Position numbers and translations under genes: made by a program
In this document: positions 26,092-37,779 of the stretch, one piece after another
Numbering within the stretch: position 1 is the first letter of the stretch
Layout of the letters: each line of letters starts with the position of its first letter
Source of the DNA: Symsagittifera roscoffensis
Taxonomy: Eukaryota > Xenacoelomorpha > Acoela > Convolutidae
Direction: 5' to 3'
NCBI RefSeq assembly: GCF_963678635.1
Contig: NC_087068.1
Location: 8,378,027-8,442,026, forward strand
Length of the DNA stretch: 64,000 nt
The notes under the pieces: model-generated
What the model saw: only the letters and a program-made list of their open reading frames with translations
What the model was told of the DNA's origin: nothing
Database searches by the model: none

Positions 26092-27193
26092 CCCCTAAAA
26101 TAGTCTTCTTGAAAATCTTGTCCCCTCTCTACAGTAAAGTCAAATGAAAAAATTCCCATTCCTGCAATGGACAAATTCAACCTTGTTCTATCTCCAAAAG
26201 CTGAATGAACCATTCGATCTATGGGGTCTTGTCTGTTACACGGCCCCAAAAATTACCAAATTTTATTTGAGCTTCTATTTTGATTGAAAATCAATATTTT
26301 CTTTCGCTCAGTTAATTTCAACCAATTAGTTGAGAGCAATTGCAGAGAGCAATAAATATCAATTTTGGGCTGTAAAACATAAAAGACCCAAAAATATGTT
26401 TGCGGAACGTATAGGGGGCGTTCAACAGTGCCGAAGTACAACAGTGCCGAAAAAGGTGGAAAAATTTCAGAATAATTTTCTAAAGGGCGGGAACTTGAGA
26501 TCTCGGAAAATCAAGGCAACCCACCTCGTTCCTCAAAAATTTTATGTATTCCCACTTTTCCATGTTCATTTTTGGATCTTTTCTATACCGGCTGATTTTT
26601 GTTCAAACCAAACCAGTTGATTTCCTAAACCTGCTTCAAACCGCAAACAAGAAGACCTCCGCTTTTGTTCCTGATCATCAATCCGTTTCCTATCGATAAT
26701 TCTGATTTATCTATTTTTATCTGATCTTATACCATCATAAATAATAAAAAAAAAACGCGAAAAAACATCAGTTTCTGATCGCTGTTATTTATTCAGGTAT
26801 AGTTTGAATCTGCTATGGTATTAAGCATTGATTATAATTGTCAAAGCATTTTTTGACCACGCTTATATGCAGTTTTATAGCAGTTATTTTGCTCACTCAA
26901 AAAGTAGTTTTGTCTTTGAAAATCGAGACAATTATTTGCACAACAATAATTCAAGTTGTTTTAAAATTAGCTTACCTCTTCTGATAATTATTCGCATCGT
27001 TCATTAAAACGTGTGGTTTTTTTGTTATAACTGAGAGCAGTTAAACCTCTTTGATTAATTTTGATGAGTTTGACGAGTTAATTGAGTGATAATCAGTCTG
27101 ACTGTGATAGTGGCCTGGTTAATTTTGGATTTCAATTTTTAAAAAATTTCTTTTGTAGCGAGCCGAGCAGTTACTGTGATTCAGTGCAGAGAA

Positions 27194-28317
27194 ATGCCTC
27201 GAAGCCGACTGCATACCCCGAGCACGGATAAGGATGGCAACTGGGTTAGTGAAACTTTCAGTTTCAGTTATTTTTTTTATATGAAAGCTGAAACTTGTTA
27301 CCTATCTTCTCCCTACTGTACCTAGTAAAGGATACCCCCCCCCAGAATGAGACAATTCAACGCGGTCAAGCATTTATGAATTTCGCGCATTTGACTGCCC
27401 CTAAAAATGAATAAAAATGCCTCGAAGTAGACTGCATACCCCGAGCACGGATAAGGATGGCAACTGGGCTAGTAAAACTTTCAGTTTCAGTTATTTTTTT
27501 TATATGAAAGCTGAAACTTGTTACCTATCTTCTCCCTACTGTACCTAGTAAAGGATACCCCCCCCAGAATGAGACAATTCAACGCGGTCAAGCATTTATG
27601 AATTTCGCGCATTGGACTGCCCCTAAAAATGAATAAATGCCTCGAAGTAGACTGCATACCCCGAGCACGGATAAGGATGGCAACTGGGTTAGTGAAACTT
27701 TCAGTTTCAGTTATTTTTTTAATATGAAAGCTGAAACTTGTTACCTATCTTCTCCCTACTGTACCTAGTAAAGGATACCCCCCCCCCAGAATGAGACAAT
27801 TCAACGCGGTCAAGCATTTATGAATTTCGCGCATTGGACTGCCCCTAAAAATGAATAAATGCCTCGAAGTAGACAGCATACCCCGAGCACGGATAAGGAT
27901 GGCAACTGGGCTAGTAAAACTTTCAGTTTCAGTTATTTTTTTTATATGAAAGCTGAAACTTGTTACCTATCTTCTCCCTACTGTACCTAGTAAAGTATAC
28001 CCCCCCCCCCCCCCCCCCCCCCAGAATGAGACAATTCAACGCGGTCAAGCATTTATGAATTTCGCGCATTGGACTGCCCCTAAAAATGAATAAATGCCTC
28101 GAAGTAGACTGCATACCCCGAGCACGGATAAGGATCGCAACTGGGCTAGTAAAACTTTCAGTTTCAGTTATTTTTTTTTATATGAAAGCTGAAACGTGTT
28201 ACCTATCTTCTCCCTACTGTACCTAGTAAAGGATACCCCCCTCCCCCCAGAATGAAACAATTCAACGCGGTCAAGCATTTATGAATTTCGCGCATTGGAC
28301 TGTCCCTAATAATAAAT
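27194..28317 (+). repeat. five-unit tandem array carrying exon 1 of the TEX36-like gene, copy 2
   Basis: This is the counterpart of the array at 24355 inside the second large copy. Units start at 27194, 27417, 27637, 27859 and 28094. The same donor and missense differences recur unit by unit, so the five-unit array existed before the 2.84-kb duplication. Poly-C runs differ in length between copies (up to 22 C near 28001-28022), as expected of slippage. Confidence 0.9.
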
Positions 28318-31300
28318 AAATTCATTCTAATCCGTTTTTGCGGAATGAATCACCAAGTGTTTGATGCTCTGGGATAGTCAAAATATGCTTCAAACAAAAA
28401 AACCAAAGAACAAAACTGAAAATGAAATGTTTCAAATTTCTTTCGACACCTGGTTTTTTTTAACTTCCTGCTCATTTGAGTAAAATATGGAAGTAAAAAA
28501 TGGTCCAATACGACTAAGCAAAATTGAACTCAGAACCAAATAGAAAAAACAGCACCCTATTGCTTTCGAAGAAGCATAGAATGGTACAACCACAGAGCTT
28601 GAAGCTGAAAACTTGAAGAAATAACGAGAAAACAATTGTTTTCCATTTTTTCTACAAAACGTCAGCTGTTTTCTTGTATCTTGAGAGGACTTCAAATTCA
28701 GCTGCAGAAGTATTAAGACCATTTATCCACGAGAGAAAGAACCAACATACGAGCTGTACAGCTCTTCACGACGATCCGCTGTTGTGCCCCTGCTTAAGAC
28801 CTACATGCAATTTTTTGGTTGTTTTTTAGGCTGAATAATGTTGCCTCACCCAAGCAACGAGCACGGATCATGGTGGACTTCGAACATCTGACCTCTCGTT
28901 TGAGAGGGGTTAACGTAACCACTTCACCACCCCTCCCCTAAAATAGTCTTCTTAAAAATCTTGTCCCCTCTCTACAGTAAAGTCAAATGAAAAAATTCCC
29001 ATTCCTGCAATGGACAAATTCAACCTTGTTCTATCTCCAAAAGCTGAATGAACCATTCGATCTATGGGGTCTTGTCTGTTACACGGCCCAAAAATTACCA
29101 AATTTTATTTGAGCTTCTATTTTGATTGAAAATCAATATTTTCTTTCGCTCAGTTAATTTCAACCAATTAGTTGAGAGCAATTGCAGAGAGCAATAAATA
29201 TCAATTTTGGGCTTTAAAACATAAAAGACCCAAAAATATGTTTGCGGAACGTATAGGGGGCGTTCAACAGTGCCGAAGTACAACAGTGCCGAAAAAGGTG
29301 GAAAAATTTCAGAATAATTTTCTAAAGGGCGGGAACTTACTGACGCTAATTATCAAAAAAATTCACTCCAGTTTTGGCGCCAAAATGTCTGCAACTGCAA
29401 ATTAAACAATTTTTTTGGGGCAAAACATCTAAATTGCTCTAAATTTTCTTGCTCAAAATCTTATGGTCAGTTAATTTATAAAGGTTCGCCGTTTAATTTT
29501 TGATTACCGCACCCTATATGCTGAAACTTGTTCATATTTTTGGGAGTGCGGTCTCTATTTAGACAACCGCGTATTCCTACTCGTCAGGAAGCAGACAAAT
29601 ACTGTATGAACCAATCAGAATTGAGATAAGACAACAAACTTCCAAAATAAATAATAATTATTTATTAGTTTCTTCCTTATCCCGATTCTGATTGGTTAAA
29701 ACAGTGTTTGTCTGCTTACTGACGAGTAGGAATACGCGGTTGTCTAAATAGTGCTACGTAACCATATTTTCGGAACTGTTGAACAAAGTTTTTATTTTCG
29801 GCACTGTTGAACTAATTGTTTTTTCGGCACTTGTACTTCGGCACTGTTGTACTGCCCCAACGTATAATTAGAAGATTTGACGCCCTGGGACAAAAAATAA
29901 CTTTTTGATCCGAATTTGAAAATGTATTCGACGTTAGCAGGGAACGCCGAGGGATCCTAAATGAATCCCTCAAAATTGGTACTACTTAATAGGGAACGCC
30001 GAGGGATCCTAAATGAATCCCCCCGTGGTACTATTTTACGACATTCACCTTCAACTTCAGCCAAACGACCGTAAAGTGTTTTCTAAGAGTCCCACGTTCA
30101 CAATATCTAAGAGTCTTGCGGGGCAGTTCGCTTCGAAATTAACGCTTTTTTTGGTAGACACTTTCAGAAAATTAAGTGAACAGAAAAAAAAAAATTTTGG
30201 CCTGTTTTTTTTATTCCCTGCGGAGCACATGTATTTACAAAATATGATCTTTATAGTGTTGTCGAAATCTTTGAAGAACAATTTGGCTAACCTAAAAGAT
30301 AGGTTGCCAAATTTATTGGCCAACTTGAAAAAAATGTCAAAAAATTCTATATCCGCCCCTGGTATTTACAAAATTGAAGTTACATGTATTGAAGTTTTTG
30401 TTCCGTCTACTTTTTAAAGGTGTCTCTCAGTTCATGCAAAAGACAATCGCTTTTAATTGTTTTTCTTAAATCACATTTAAAAATGGTGAAAGTGCCTGCA
30501 GATTCGCTCCTCTGCTTGGTTGTGTTTAGAGATCACTAGAGACAACACTTTTAAAATCACTCGAGAATAAGTGGTTACGTAGCAGTATTTAGGCAACCGC
30601 GTTTTCAGACTCGTCAGTATTTATACAAATACTGTATGAACAAATCAGAATCGAGAGAAGGAAGAAATGAATAATTAATAATTATTTATTTCGAAAATTT
30701 GCTTTCTCGTCTCGATTCTGATTGGTTAATATGATAATTGTCTGCTTACTGACGAGTATGAATACGCGGTTGTCTAAATACAGACCGCATCCCAGAGTAA
30801 GTATCGTCAATTGAGTTTGAAAGTGGTTATACGAGTAATTTGGGGGCCGGCCTATTAGCATGTGTGTCGATTAGCATGCCCATATAAAAGAATGCAGTTT
30901 GAAGATTCGCTTTTTGCGTTTTGTTCACTCAAATTTGCCATTTTTTCTATCAGAGTGCACTTCGCCGAATTTTTAATTAGGCAAAAGTTAAACTTTTAAT
31001 TCCCGTAACAAATCAAGTGGTTTTCGAAACTATTTGAAAATTTAGGCTAATTTGTTTTTCATCTGAATGCACACCCAATCAAAACAATTATCGCATGCAA
31101 ATAAGAACACATGCTAACCGCTACAACTCCGAGTGATTTGTTACCCCAATCAAACACGTGGGTGGATCTTTTTTAACTACAGTCACAGGACAGAGATTGC
31201 AACTTGATGATTTCAACAAGCAAATGAACAAATTTTTTCTTCACGTTTTTGTCGGTTTCTCTGCAAATCAAATATGCAGGAAATAGAGTTAAATTACAGT

Positions 31301-32269
31301 TTGTCTGTCATTTTTCTGCAGCATGAAGAGTAAGTCAATCAATCAATCTGGGGGGGGGGGGGGGGGGGGGGTTGGGAATAAGAGTCGGGGGATGGTATCA
31401 GAGCTTTAAGCCCTCATTTCAAATTTCAAATTTAGTATAAAATGCGCGGGCATTGTGCCGACGGCCCACTGTTCCGATGGGAGACAGTGTCAGGTCAGAT
31501 GTTGAATGACGTGAACAAACTGCACAGACCCGTAACAGTGCCTACGACTACTGAGTTGCCGATTAACTTCAACCGCCGCTACAGTCGGGACTTCTCTCTG
31601 TCGAATAGATTCTCAATGCACGACAACCGGAACAGAACCCAAAACTTTGGACACTACTTTGACGAGGTGAGGCGCAATCTTCAATACTAACAAGTCGTCT
31701 ATCCAATCGCTGGACTCTGATCGTTTTCGGCTTAAGAAATATATTCTGGATGTTCTCCCTTTGTAGAGGTTGCAGCTTCCTCAAACAACTGAAAAGGTAC
31801 TTAAGAGTTCCAGTTTTCCATTGTTTAAAAGTTGATTTTTTGTTAGAGATTGGACCGGCAATTGTACCCCTCGATTGACGCTCACAACTCACAAGCAGAT
31901 CCAGCATTCTGGTACTCCACTCCCGCGGGACGAAGACAGACTATGGACACCACCCATCGGTACTCTTATCGCGACAGGAATCTCAAAGAGTCCAGAAGCA
32001 ACTCCAGAACCGGAAACTCCAGACCCTGGTCGTCTTCGAACTACAAAGCAACGGCTGGTGTTATTACTCAGCACAATAAAGAGTTGAAAATCAACCGACG
32101 GTTTCCGAGAAACCATCTCGAACCAGAAGAGGGTTTGAAAGAATTAGACACGCATGTGGCGTATCCGAATAAACCACATAGAACGTTTCTGCAGACGTTG
32201 TGTTCAACTCAAGAGCCCTTCCTGAAGAAGAATAGCTGGAAGTACTCTTACCATGATGTAAAAATATAA
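27194..32269 (+). CDS. TEX36: TEX36-like protein, three coding exons (exon 1 multiplied tenfold)
   Basis: Coding parts are 27194-27244 (or the identical 24355-24405), 31436-31666 and 31847-32269. All junctions are phase 0, giving 234 residues plus TAA. The protein begins MPRSRLHTPSTDKDGNW, matching the conserved start of TEX36 (basic, then DKDG-W). Exon 2 carries the other family signature, FSMHDNR...N-G-YFD (the (F/S)xHDNRxxxxxxGxYxD element). Exon 3 is basic and Ser/Arg-rich with FRRFPRNH-like and HRTFLQTL stretches. TEX36 is a testis/cilia-associated protein of unknown biochemistry. Exon 1 acceptor TTTTGTAG (24319/27158) implies an upstream 5' UTR exon. The first unit of copy 2 is nearest to exon 2 and has the intact GT donor, so I chose it. 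Downstream alternatives such as Met at 31442 would lose the conserved start. Confidence 0.72.
28870..28931 (-). ncRNA. tRNA-like sequence, copy 2
   Basis: Duplicate of the tRNA-like element at 26031-26091, with one extra C next to the acceptor side. Confidence 0.4.
29256..29858. mobile_element. non-autonomous DNA transposon, 603 bp, 8-bp target duplication
   Basis: Termini are inverted: GGGG-CG/A-T-CAACAGTGCCGAAG on the left (29256) and its complement ending CTGCCCC on the right (29858). Within them GTTCAACAGTGCCGAA is repeated. The flanks are a perfect 8-bp duplication AACGTATA at 29248-29255 and 29859-29866. No ORF of note is present. The superfamily is uncertain (8-bp duplication, G-run terminus). 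A second element is nested at 29542-29763. The right edge of the 2.84-kb duplication falls inside this element, so copy 1 carries only its left end (about 26417-26496). Confidence 0.8.
29542..29763. mobile_element. foldback MITE, family member A (nested)
   Basis: The inner part is a long inverted repeat: TATTTAGACAACCGCGTATT...CTCGTCAG against its complement. It is extended outward by GGGAGTGCGGTCT on one side and TGCTACGTAACC on the other. Imperfect flanking ATATTTTT/ATATTTTC suggests a target duplication of about 8 bp. A close relative lies at 30573-30793. Confidence 0.75.
29867..30572. other. spacer between two MITEs, no supported gene
   Basis: The 134-residue ORF at 30013-30417 is Lys/Phe/Leu-rich with no domain. 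It includes a stray hAT-type right terminus (ATATCCGCCCCTG at about 30349-30361), so I do not call it a gene. Confidence 0.4.
29939..30021. repeat. two-copy short repeat, period 52 bp
   Basis: AGGGAACGCCGAGGGATCC followed by TAAATGAATCCC occurs at 29939 and 29991. No function is visible. Confidence 0.6.
30573..30793. mobile_element. foldback MITE, family member B
   Basis: Same family as 29542-29763 in opposite orientation: it begins GGTTACGTAGCAGTATTTAG, ends TAAATACAGACCGCATCCC, and has the same inner arms (CAACCGCG...ACTCGTCAG). Flanks AGAATAAGT/AGAGTAAGT look like a 9-bp target duplication with one mismatch. Confidence 0.75.
30794..31435. other. intron 1 (distal part) of the TEX36-like gene
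   Basis: Non-coding A+T-rich sequence with a poly-G run of about 20 near 31351-31370 and the acceptor AAATTTAG at 31428-31435. Confidence 0.5.
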
Positions 32270-34839
32270 TGAGTTAGTTGTTGAAAAAATCAATATTATA
32301 ATCTATTTTAAATTGGGGCAATGTTTTCTTTGAGATCAAATTTGGGATCTCTGTAAATTTTGACTGACTTCAACAACTCGCGTGAATCTTTGATTAAACA
32401 ATTGATGACAAGCACAAAAGTAAATAGGTCCAACATTTTAGGATGATGTTTTTTCTGTTGCTCTAGTGCGTTTTTTTTTCAAACCAACTGCAAATCAAAA
32501 TTCAAAAAATTAATATTTTAATATGCAACATTGCAGTTAAATATTGGATATTGGAAAAAATAAACTCTTCAAAAAATATTTTTTTTCAAATGTTTCATAA
32601 ATTACGTTGGAATTCTATCTCAACCCTCTTTCTTCAGTGTTTATTCGCCAAAACTGTAAGAAAGATGCCACAAAACATTTTTTTTTGTTTTTAAATATTT
32701 ATTCTATAATTTAGCTCGAAAAGTCATAAGTTTTTGTTTGAATTAGCAAGTGGAATGAAGTTGATAAGTTGAAGTTTTTGCGTTTTTAAGCACTTGGAAA
32801 TACTAATTTTTGGTTCTGATTAGCGTTTTTATGGGACTCCGTAATTATCAGCCTCGGTTGTTTATCAATTGTTACCCATACAAATCAAGCCTCAAATACT
32901 TGAAAACTTTGAAATTTTAAAGTTTGCAATAAAAACTCACAAGAAAAAAATTATTAGTGTCACAAATAATGATAAAAGTCATACATACCTCTTGCAATTA
33001 TTTAAAATCTAAAATATAAAACATGATCAGCTTCACAAGATCAAAAATTTTGTCAAATCTTACAGTTTTTACATACTGTCTCGTCATAATAATCAAATAG
33101 AGGAAACATCACGGTTTGACTTCTCTGGAAATTTTGACGCGCACACAAATTCAGCAAAAATAAACAAACTTTACATATCGAACTCACAAATAGAATAAAC
33201 TCACAAATAGAATATACAAAAATCATTTCTGTTGATGTTTTGCAAAATAGTTCTACAAATACCATTTGTAGTCTCAAATATCATAGTACTAAATTCGGAC
33301 ATTATTTTTTGAAAATGATGTTTTTTAAATTAGAAAATTTTTGGTTGACAAACTTTAATGAGATGAATGAGGCATATATACAATGTTGTTTTTTGATACG
33401 CAAATTGATTCAACCACACAAAATTAAAGCATGCAATATGAAAATTTTGAAGACTTGTAAAAACTTGTTTAATATTGTGTTAAAAAAACTTTTTAAGTTA
33501 TCTTTGAAGCTTAAACTCATGTTCGTAAACCAATCCGTTGATTTTATCTGTAAATATCAAGGTTTCAATAACACATAATTTAATTATAAATATTTTTATA
33601 TTATTTTGTATCATTGTATATCATCGGAACGGAATGCGGAAAATAATCACATTTGCTGGTAGTTTGAGTGGACCAGAAAAATGCTCAAGTGATTCTTGGG
33701 TTATCTTATCAATTTATTATAGCGCTGAGAAAAAATTGTGATGAAATTTTGTCGCTACAAGATCAAGGTGAAGCCCAAACACGTCGAGACAGAGGTTTGC
33801 CGCGTTTTATCAAACCGGTCAGTTTGATTTAGATCTTGTGGCAACTTTCAAAAATTTTTGATCTCATTTTATCTTTCAATAAAAACTACCAAATTTGAAA
33901 ATGTGCAATAAATTCTAGCTTAAGTATGCGCTAATATCTGATCTACCCTCACCGAGCACCCATAAATAATAATCGATTTTAATGTCATCCTATAAAGTTA
34001 CACATTATTCGATTAAAATCCATAAAATTGGGTCATAATCCTAATACTCTTAAGCGAATATAATCCATTCCATTATAATCAAATTTACTGGGTTATTATG
34101 GACTTCTGTGAGAAACTACTGATGAAAACTCCTTTTTTAAAAAAGATATCTAATTTCATGTTTAGTACAGTTGCTACGTATTACTTTCAGAGCTTTTTAC
34201 ATTTCACATTAGAATTCCATTTTTCTCGACTTTTTCAAATGGAACTCTAAAGATAGTCAGCTGTCGTGCAAGTAGCACATATTGTTTCCACCACAAAATT
34301 TTAAGAAAGAAACTGAAAACGCTGAAACTGCTTAAAAAACGAAGAAAAAAAACAAGTTTTCTTGAAAATTGTTTTCATTTCTTCACAACTTTTTCCGTGG
34401 TTTCTTTTTGCTGAAATTCAGTGGGTTAAGAAGTCTATATTATTGCTAAATCTTTTGCCATGTAATCTGAAAGAAGAACAAATTCAGACCAGTTTTTCTC
34501 GATACAGAGTTTTTCTTTTGATTTTTTTTAAAATCCGAATCACGGCTGAGAAAGCTTTAATAAATTACTTCGTGAAGTGGTCTGCGCTAAAAAAAAACAG
34601 AAAAAATGAACGTGGCTAGAATAAATTCAAACCACCTAGCTTAATATTGCAAACTTAAATTATTATTTACCATCCCAGTTTCGAATTTCCTGCATAAAAA
34701 TTTGACCGTTTTGGCTCCAAAACACAAAAATGCCAAAGACATGATTTATTGCATGCGAAGTGTTCATTGAGACGTTGGCTTTTCCAAAAAAAAGCTGAAG
34801 TTTTTTTCTGCTCCAATTTTTTGAACTCCTAAAGTTTTT
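32270..34839. other. intergenic DNA, no gene seen
   Basis: A+T-rich. The short Lys/Asn/Phe-rich ORFs (33053-33277, 33240-33578, 34362-34619) are judged chance. Around 33970-34090 there are clustered TTATAATC/GATTATAA-like words that recur at 36680-36800. Confidence 0.4.
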
Positions 34840-35198
34840 TCATCCAATTAATGTGCACACCGATTTATTTTTTGCTTTATCCTGTCTATCGTACAGCGGC
34901 TTGGGTTGAGATCGTATCAATGCATAACGGTCAACCGATTCTGGCTCATTCGGTTGGCCAGATCTCCAGATACCCATAATATCCTGTGAAATTTCCACAC
35001 ATGATGTAGTGAACCAGGTGTTTGTGTTCATCGGAGACCAGATTCCCACCCAGATTTCATCTGAAGAATCCGCGAAGTGTTCGAATAGTTTCATCGTTTC
35101 ATTGTGATCATAATCGGAAAAGCTATCATACAAACGTCCACCGATTGCTCTGCAGTTTTGATCAGCAATCTTCCAGGTGGTAGCTTCACTTATTTTCC
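34840..35198 (-). CDS. C-type lectin-like domain, last exon, 5' part lost in assembly gap
   Basis: The visible minus-strand frame encodes 118 residues ending in TGA at 34840-34842 and runs into the N gap on its 5' side. The C-type lectin fold is clear: TTWKIADQNCRAIGGRLYD (WxxAxxxC...GG-L), EIWVGIWS (WVG core), SGQPNEP (the loop that in carbohydrate-binding members is a QPD/EPN calcium motif; here QPN), and a late Cys (KSVC). Such domains bind sugars or proteins outside the cell, and the QPN/EPE loop leaves calcium and sugar binding open. Only three Cys are visible, so the disulphide pattern is partial. It may be the 3' end of the secreted EGF gene at 54-61 kb on the same strand; this is inference. 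Confidence 0.8.
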
Positions 35199-35398
35199 NN
35201 NNNNNNNNNNNNNNNNNNNNNNNNNNNNNNNNNNNNNNNNNNNNNNNNNNNNNNNNNNNNNNNNNNNNNNNNNNNNNNNNNNNNNNNNNNNNNNNNNNNN
35301 NNNNNNNNNNNNNNNNNNNNNNNNNNNNNNNNNNNNNNNNNNNNNNNNNNNNNNNNNNNNNNNNNNNNNNNNNNNNNNNNNNNNNNNNNNNNNNNNNN
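35199..35398. other. assembly gap, 200 N
   Basis: Exactly 200 undetermined bases, a conventional scaffold-gap length. The true gap size is unknown, and it truncates the C-type lectin exon. Confidence 0.99.
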
Positions 35399-36836
35399 GC
35401 CTGATCAAAAAAATGCAGGATCAATGGAAAATCAAAGAGCGTCTTAGTAAAATACCCAATAAGGCCTCGTAATCAAGAAAAGTCTATACAGAAAAAAATT
35501 TCAAAATTAAATACACGCATGGGGGAAAAACATTTTCAACTCGGGCTATAATAGGGACAAAACTATTGAAATCAAAGAATCTTTAAAAATCTATCTCCGG
35601 CATCCAAATATCATCTCTCCTAAGGTTTTTAATCGTACATAGTATAGTCTCGCAAGGGAAATCATTATTATTGACAAACTTCACTACGAATCTAAACCAC
35701 TTGATCTCTGATCTAATAAAGAGACGAAAAAGCCATACTGTACTTGTACCTAAAACGAAATGGATCCTAGTTCCGACTATCGAAAGGACAAAATAATTGT
35801 ACTTGGGGTGTTTTTTCTCCGAAATTTAATTTTTCAGATCGCATTTTTGATGGAATTTTTTTAATCACCCGAAATGTTTTGTTATCATGAGATCACGTTT
35901 AGAATAAAGTTATACTTGTGATTACTTTTTGGAAAATTATGGGGGCTTAAAATTGCCATTTTGGCCAATGTGGAATAAATAACCCGCAATTTACACGCAA
36001 ATTTAAATTTGGGTAGAGAGCTCCAAGTAGAAAACCAACCCAAATAGAAATATTCCGTCACGTGCTTCGTAAGTCGCAGCAATGGTCCACTGCTGTTCCA
36101 GACACAGTTTGAAATCTTTAGAAAAGTATGATATTTTTAAAACCATCCCCTATATGCAAAAATTATAAATGTACAGAGGGATATGATTTGCATATAGCAA
36201 AAATTCAACTAGACCAAATGGCACGCATCAATTGAGTTTTGAACAACTTCTGAGACAGACGAAGTCATAGCGCCTGAGCGGAGATTTAATCCGCCTCCGA
36301 AATTGTTCCAATTTTATTTGAGGCGTGCTATTTGGTCAATTTAAAACTTAGTTAAATGTAAATTAAATTACATTGTTTTATTACATGGCGTGTGAGGGGG
36401 GTTAGTTTTCAAAAGAAAGTTCAAAAAAATTAAGGCCAACACTAACTCATAGACCTTAATATCGATATTGCAAAAAACTATGATGATTAGTTTTTCGCAA
36501 TATCAGACACAACTCTAATTCGTAAAAACATCATATCTCAGCGCGAACTCTTCATCTTATGCTTCCGATTCTTACACTCTGTCTCTGCTTCACTGATTCT
36601 TGTTTTCATCCCTCGACTAAAGGGCAGAATACATTTGAGGGATTAAGTATAAGCATTCAATTGCACCGAAGTTTCATGGATAAAAAATGATTATATTGGA
36701 TTTTTCTCCGACAACATATTAAATTTTTAATCCATTATAATCTATTTTTTACAAACGCATTATAATCTATTAAAATCCAATTTTGTTTTCAATATAATCG
36801 ATTATTTATTTGTAAATTTTTACTCTATTTTTGCAG
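35399..36836. other. spacer, no gene seen
   Basis: A+T-rich sequence with small imperfect inverted repeats: ATATCGATATTGCAAAAAACT against AGTTTTTCGCAATATC near 36460-36510, and GGCACGC/GCGTGCTATTTGGTC arms near 36215-36340. No coding signal. Confidence 0.4.
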
Positions 36837-37037
36837 CTTTCTGCAAAACTCGAGCTCGATTAACATCGCTACGCCCCATCGCTACGCCCACGCTGCCTGC
36901 CGACGGCTACACCCCCACGTTTTTTACAACTCCCTCACCCGCGTTTACCCCATCTCCCACAAAACAAGTTCACCAAACACACTCACCCCCAGGACCATCA
37001 ACAACCCATTCCACCGCCCACACCGCCCACGAGAATA
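36837..37037 (+). CDS. orphan exon-like G+C-rich island, Pro/Thr-rich frame
   Basis: A G+C-rich block in an A+T-rich neighbourhood is bounded by a good acceptor (TTTTTGCAG, ending 36836) and a donor (AG|GTAACA at 37038). One + frame is open throughout and encodes a Pro/Thr/Ser/His-rich segment with phase 2 at both ends. Neither flank offers a partner exon that I can support. It may be a mucin-like linker exon of an unrecognised gene, or a chance G+C-rich insertion. Confidence 0.3.
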
Positions 37038-37779
37038 GGTAACACTAAATCTAATTAATTTATTAAACAGATATAGCCTAGTATTCACATGGCATCATGT
37101 TGATATTTTTATATTTAATTATGTGGGCTCAGGATGCGTTTGTAAGTTAGGACAACTGTTTCTAGAGCTGGATCTTTTTTTTACTCTAGTTTGACCCTAA
37201 TTTGACACTAGTTCGACTCTAGTTCGATTCGAATTTAATTTGAACTTCGTCCAACCCTAATTTGACCCTAATCAGACCATAGATCGACCCCTATTTGACT
37301 ATGACACTAAAAATGAGTCTGAAGGTCCAACCATCAGACCATCGGGTGTGTATTTTTGGTCTGAAAATTTTTTCTGTTCGGCTGAATTTGGTCTGATCAC
37401 ATTTTGAGCAGTTCAACCAGGTTCATGCCCTAAAAACCGAATGCTCTAAACTATTTCAATCAATCAAAATCTATCATTTTCCACAAATTGAAAGAAACAC
37501 GTCTGAAAAACACGTTTTTATAGATATCTATTCTAGTTAAGATTGCACAGTTACAAGAAATAAGTTTAAATTTACAAAAGCACAAAACACCGGTTTTTAA
37601 TTCTGAAAATAGTAGGGTAACATCTATTTAACTAGGATAATTCTTCGGAGAAATAATTACTCGATGTGACTCTTTTTGTAGTCAGTTAAGAGCCGAAAGG
37701 CGCCTTAGTTGTGTTAAAAACTTCTTGTTTTCTGAGTTATTATATTTTGAGAGAAAGTGTGAATAACTTTGCTTGGTTG
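37038..37779. other. spacer left of the giant retroelement
   Basis: Contains a patch of degenerate short repeats around 37185-37310 (variants of TTTGACCCTAAT and AGTTCGACTCTAG). It ends in GTTG, the left target duplication of the retroelement. Confidence 0.45.

Larger units (their letters stand above)
23658..29337. repeat. 2.84-kb tandem duplication (two head-to-tail copies)
   Basis: Copy 1 is 23658-26496 and copy 2 is 26497-29337. The unit starts GAGATCTCGGAAAATC and ends GGGCGGGAACTT. Copies are offset by 2,839 bases and nearly identical. Visible differences are mostly homopolymer lengths plus a few substitutions. Each copy holds a five-unit array carrying a TEX36-like first exon, a tRNA-like sequence, and the left terminus of the transposon completed only after copy 2. 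Near identity means either a very recent duplication or an assembly artefact such as retained haplotypes. Confidence 0.93.

Noticed and set aside
24320-28320. CRISPR array
   Set aside because: The units are ~222-bp tandem repeats with an exon and a poly-C run, with no short repeat plus unique spacer pattern, in an animal genome.
25671-28722. Repeated ORFs on both strands in the 2.84-kb duplication (for example 25671-25880 and 28432-28722)
   Set aside because: They recur only because the block is duplicated. No domains, and they shift at homopolymers.
30013-30417. 134-aa ORF
   Set aside because: Lies among transposon fragments and includes a hAT-like terminus near its end; composition looks like chance.
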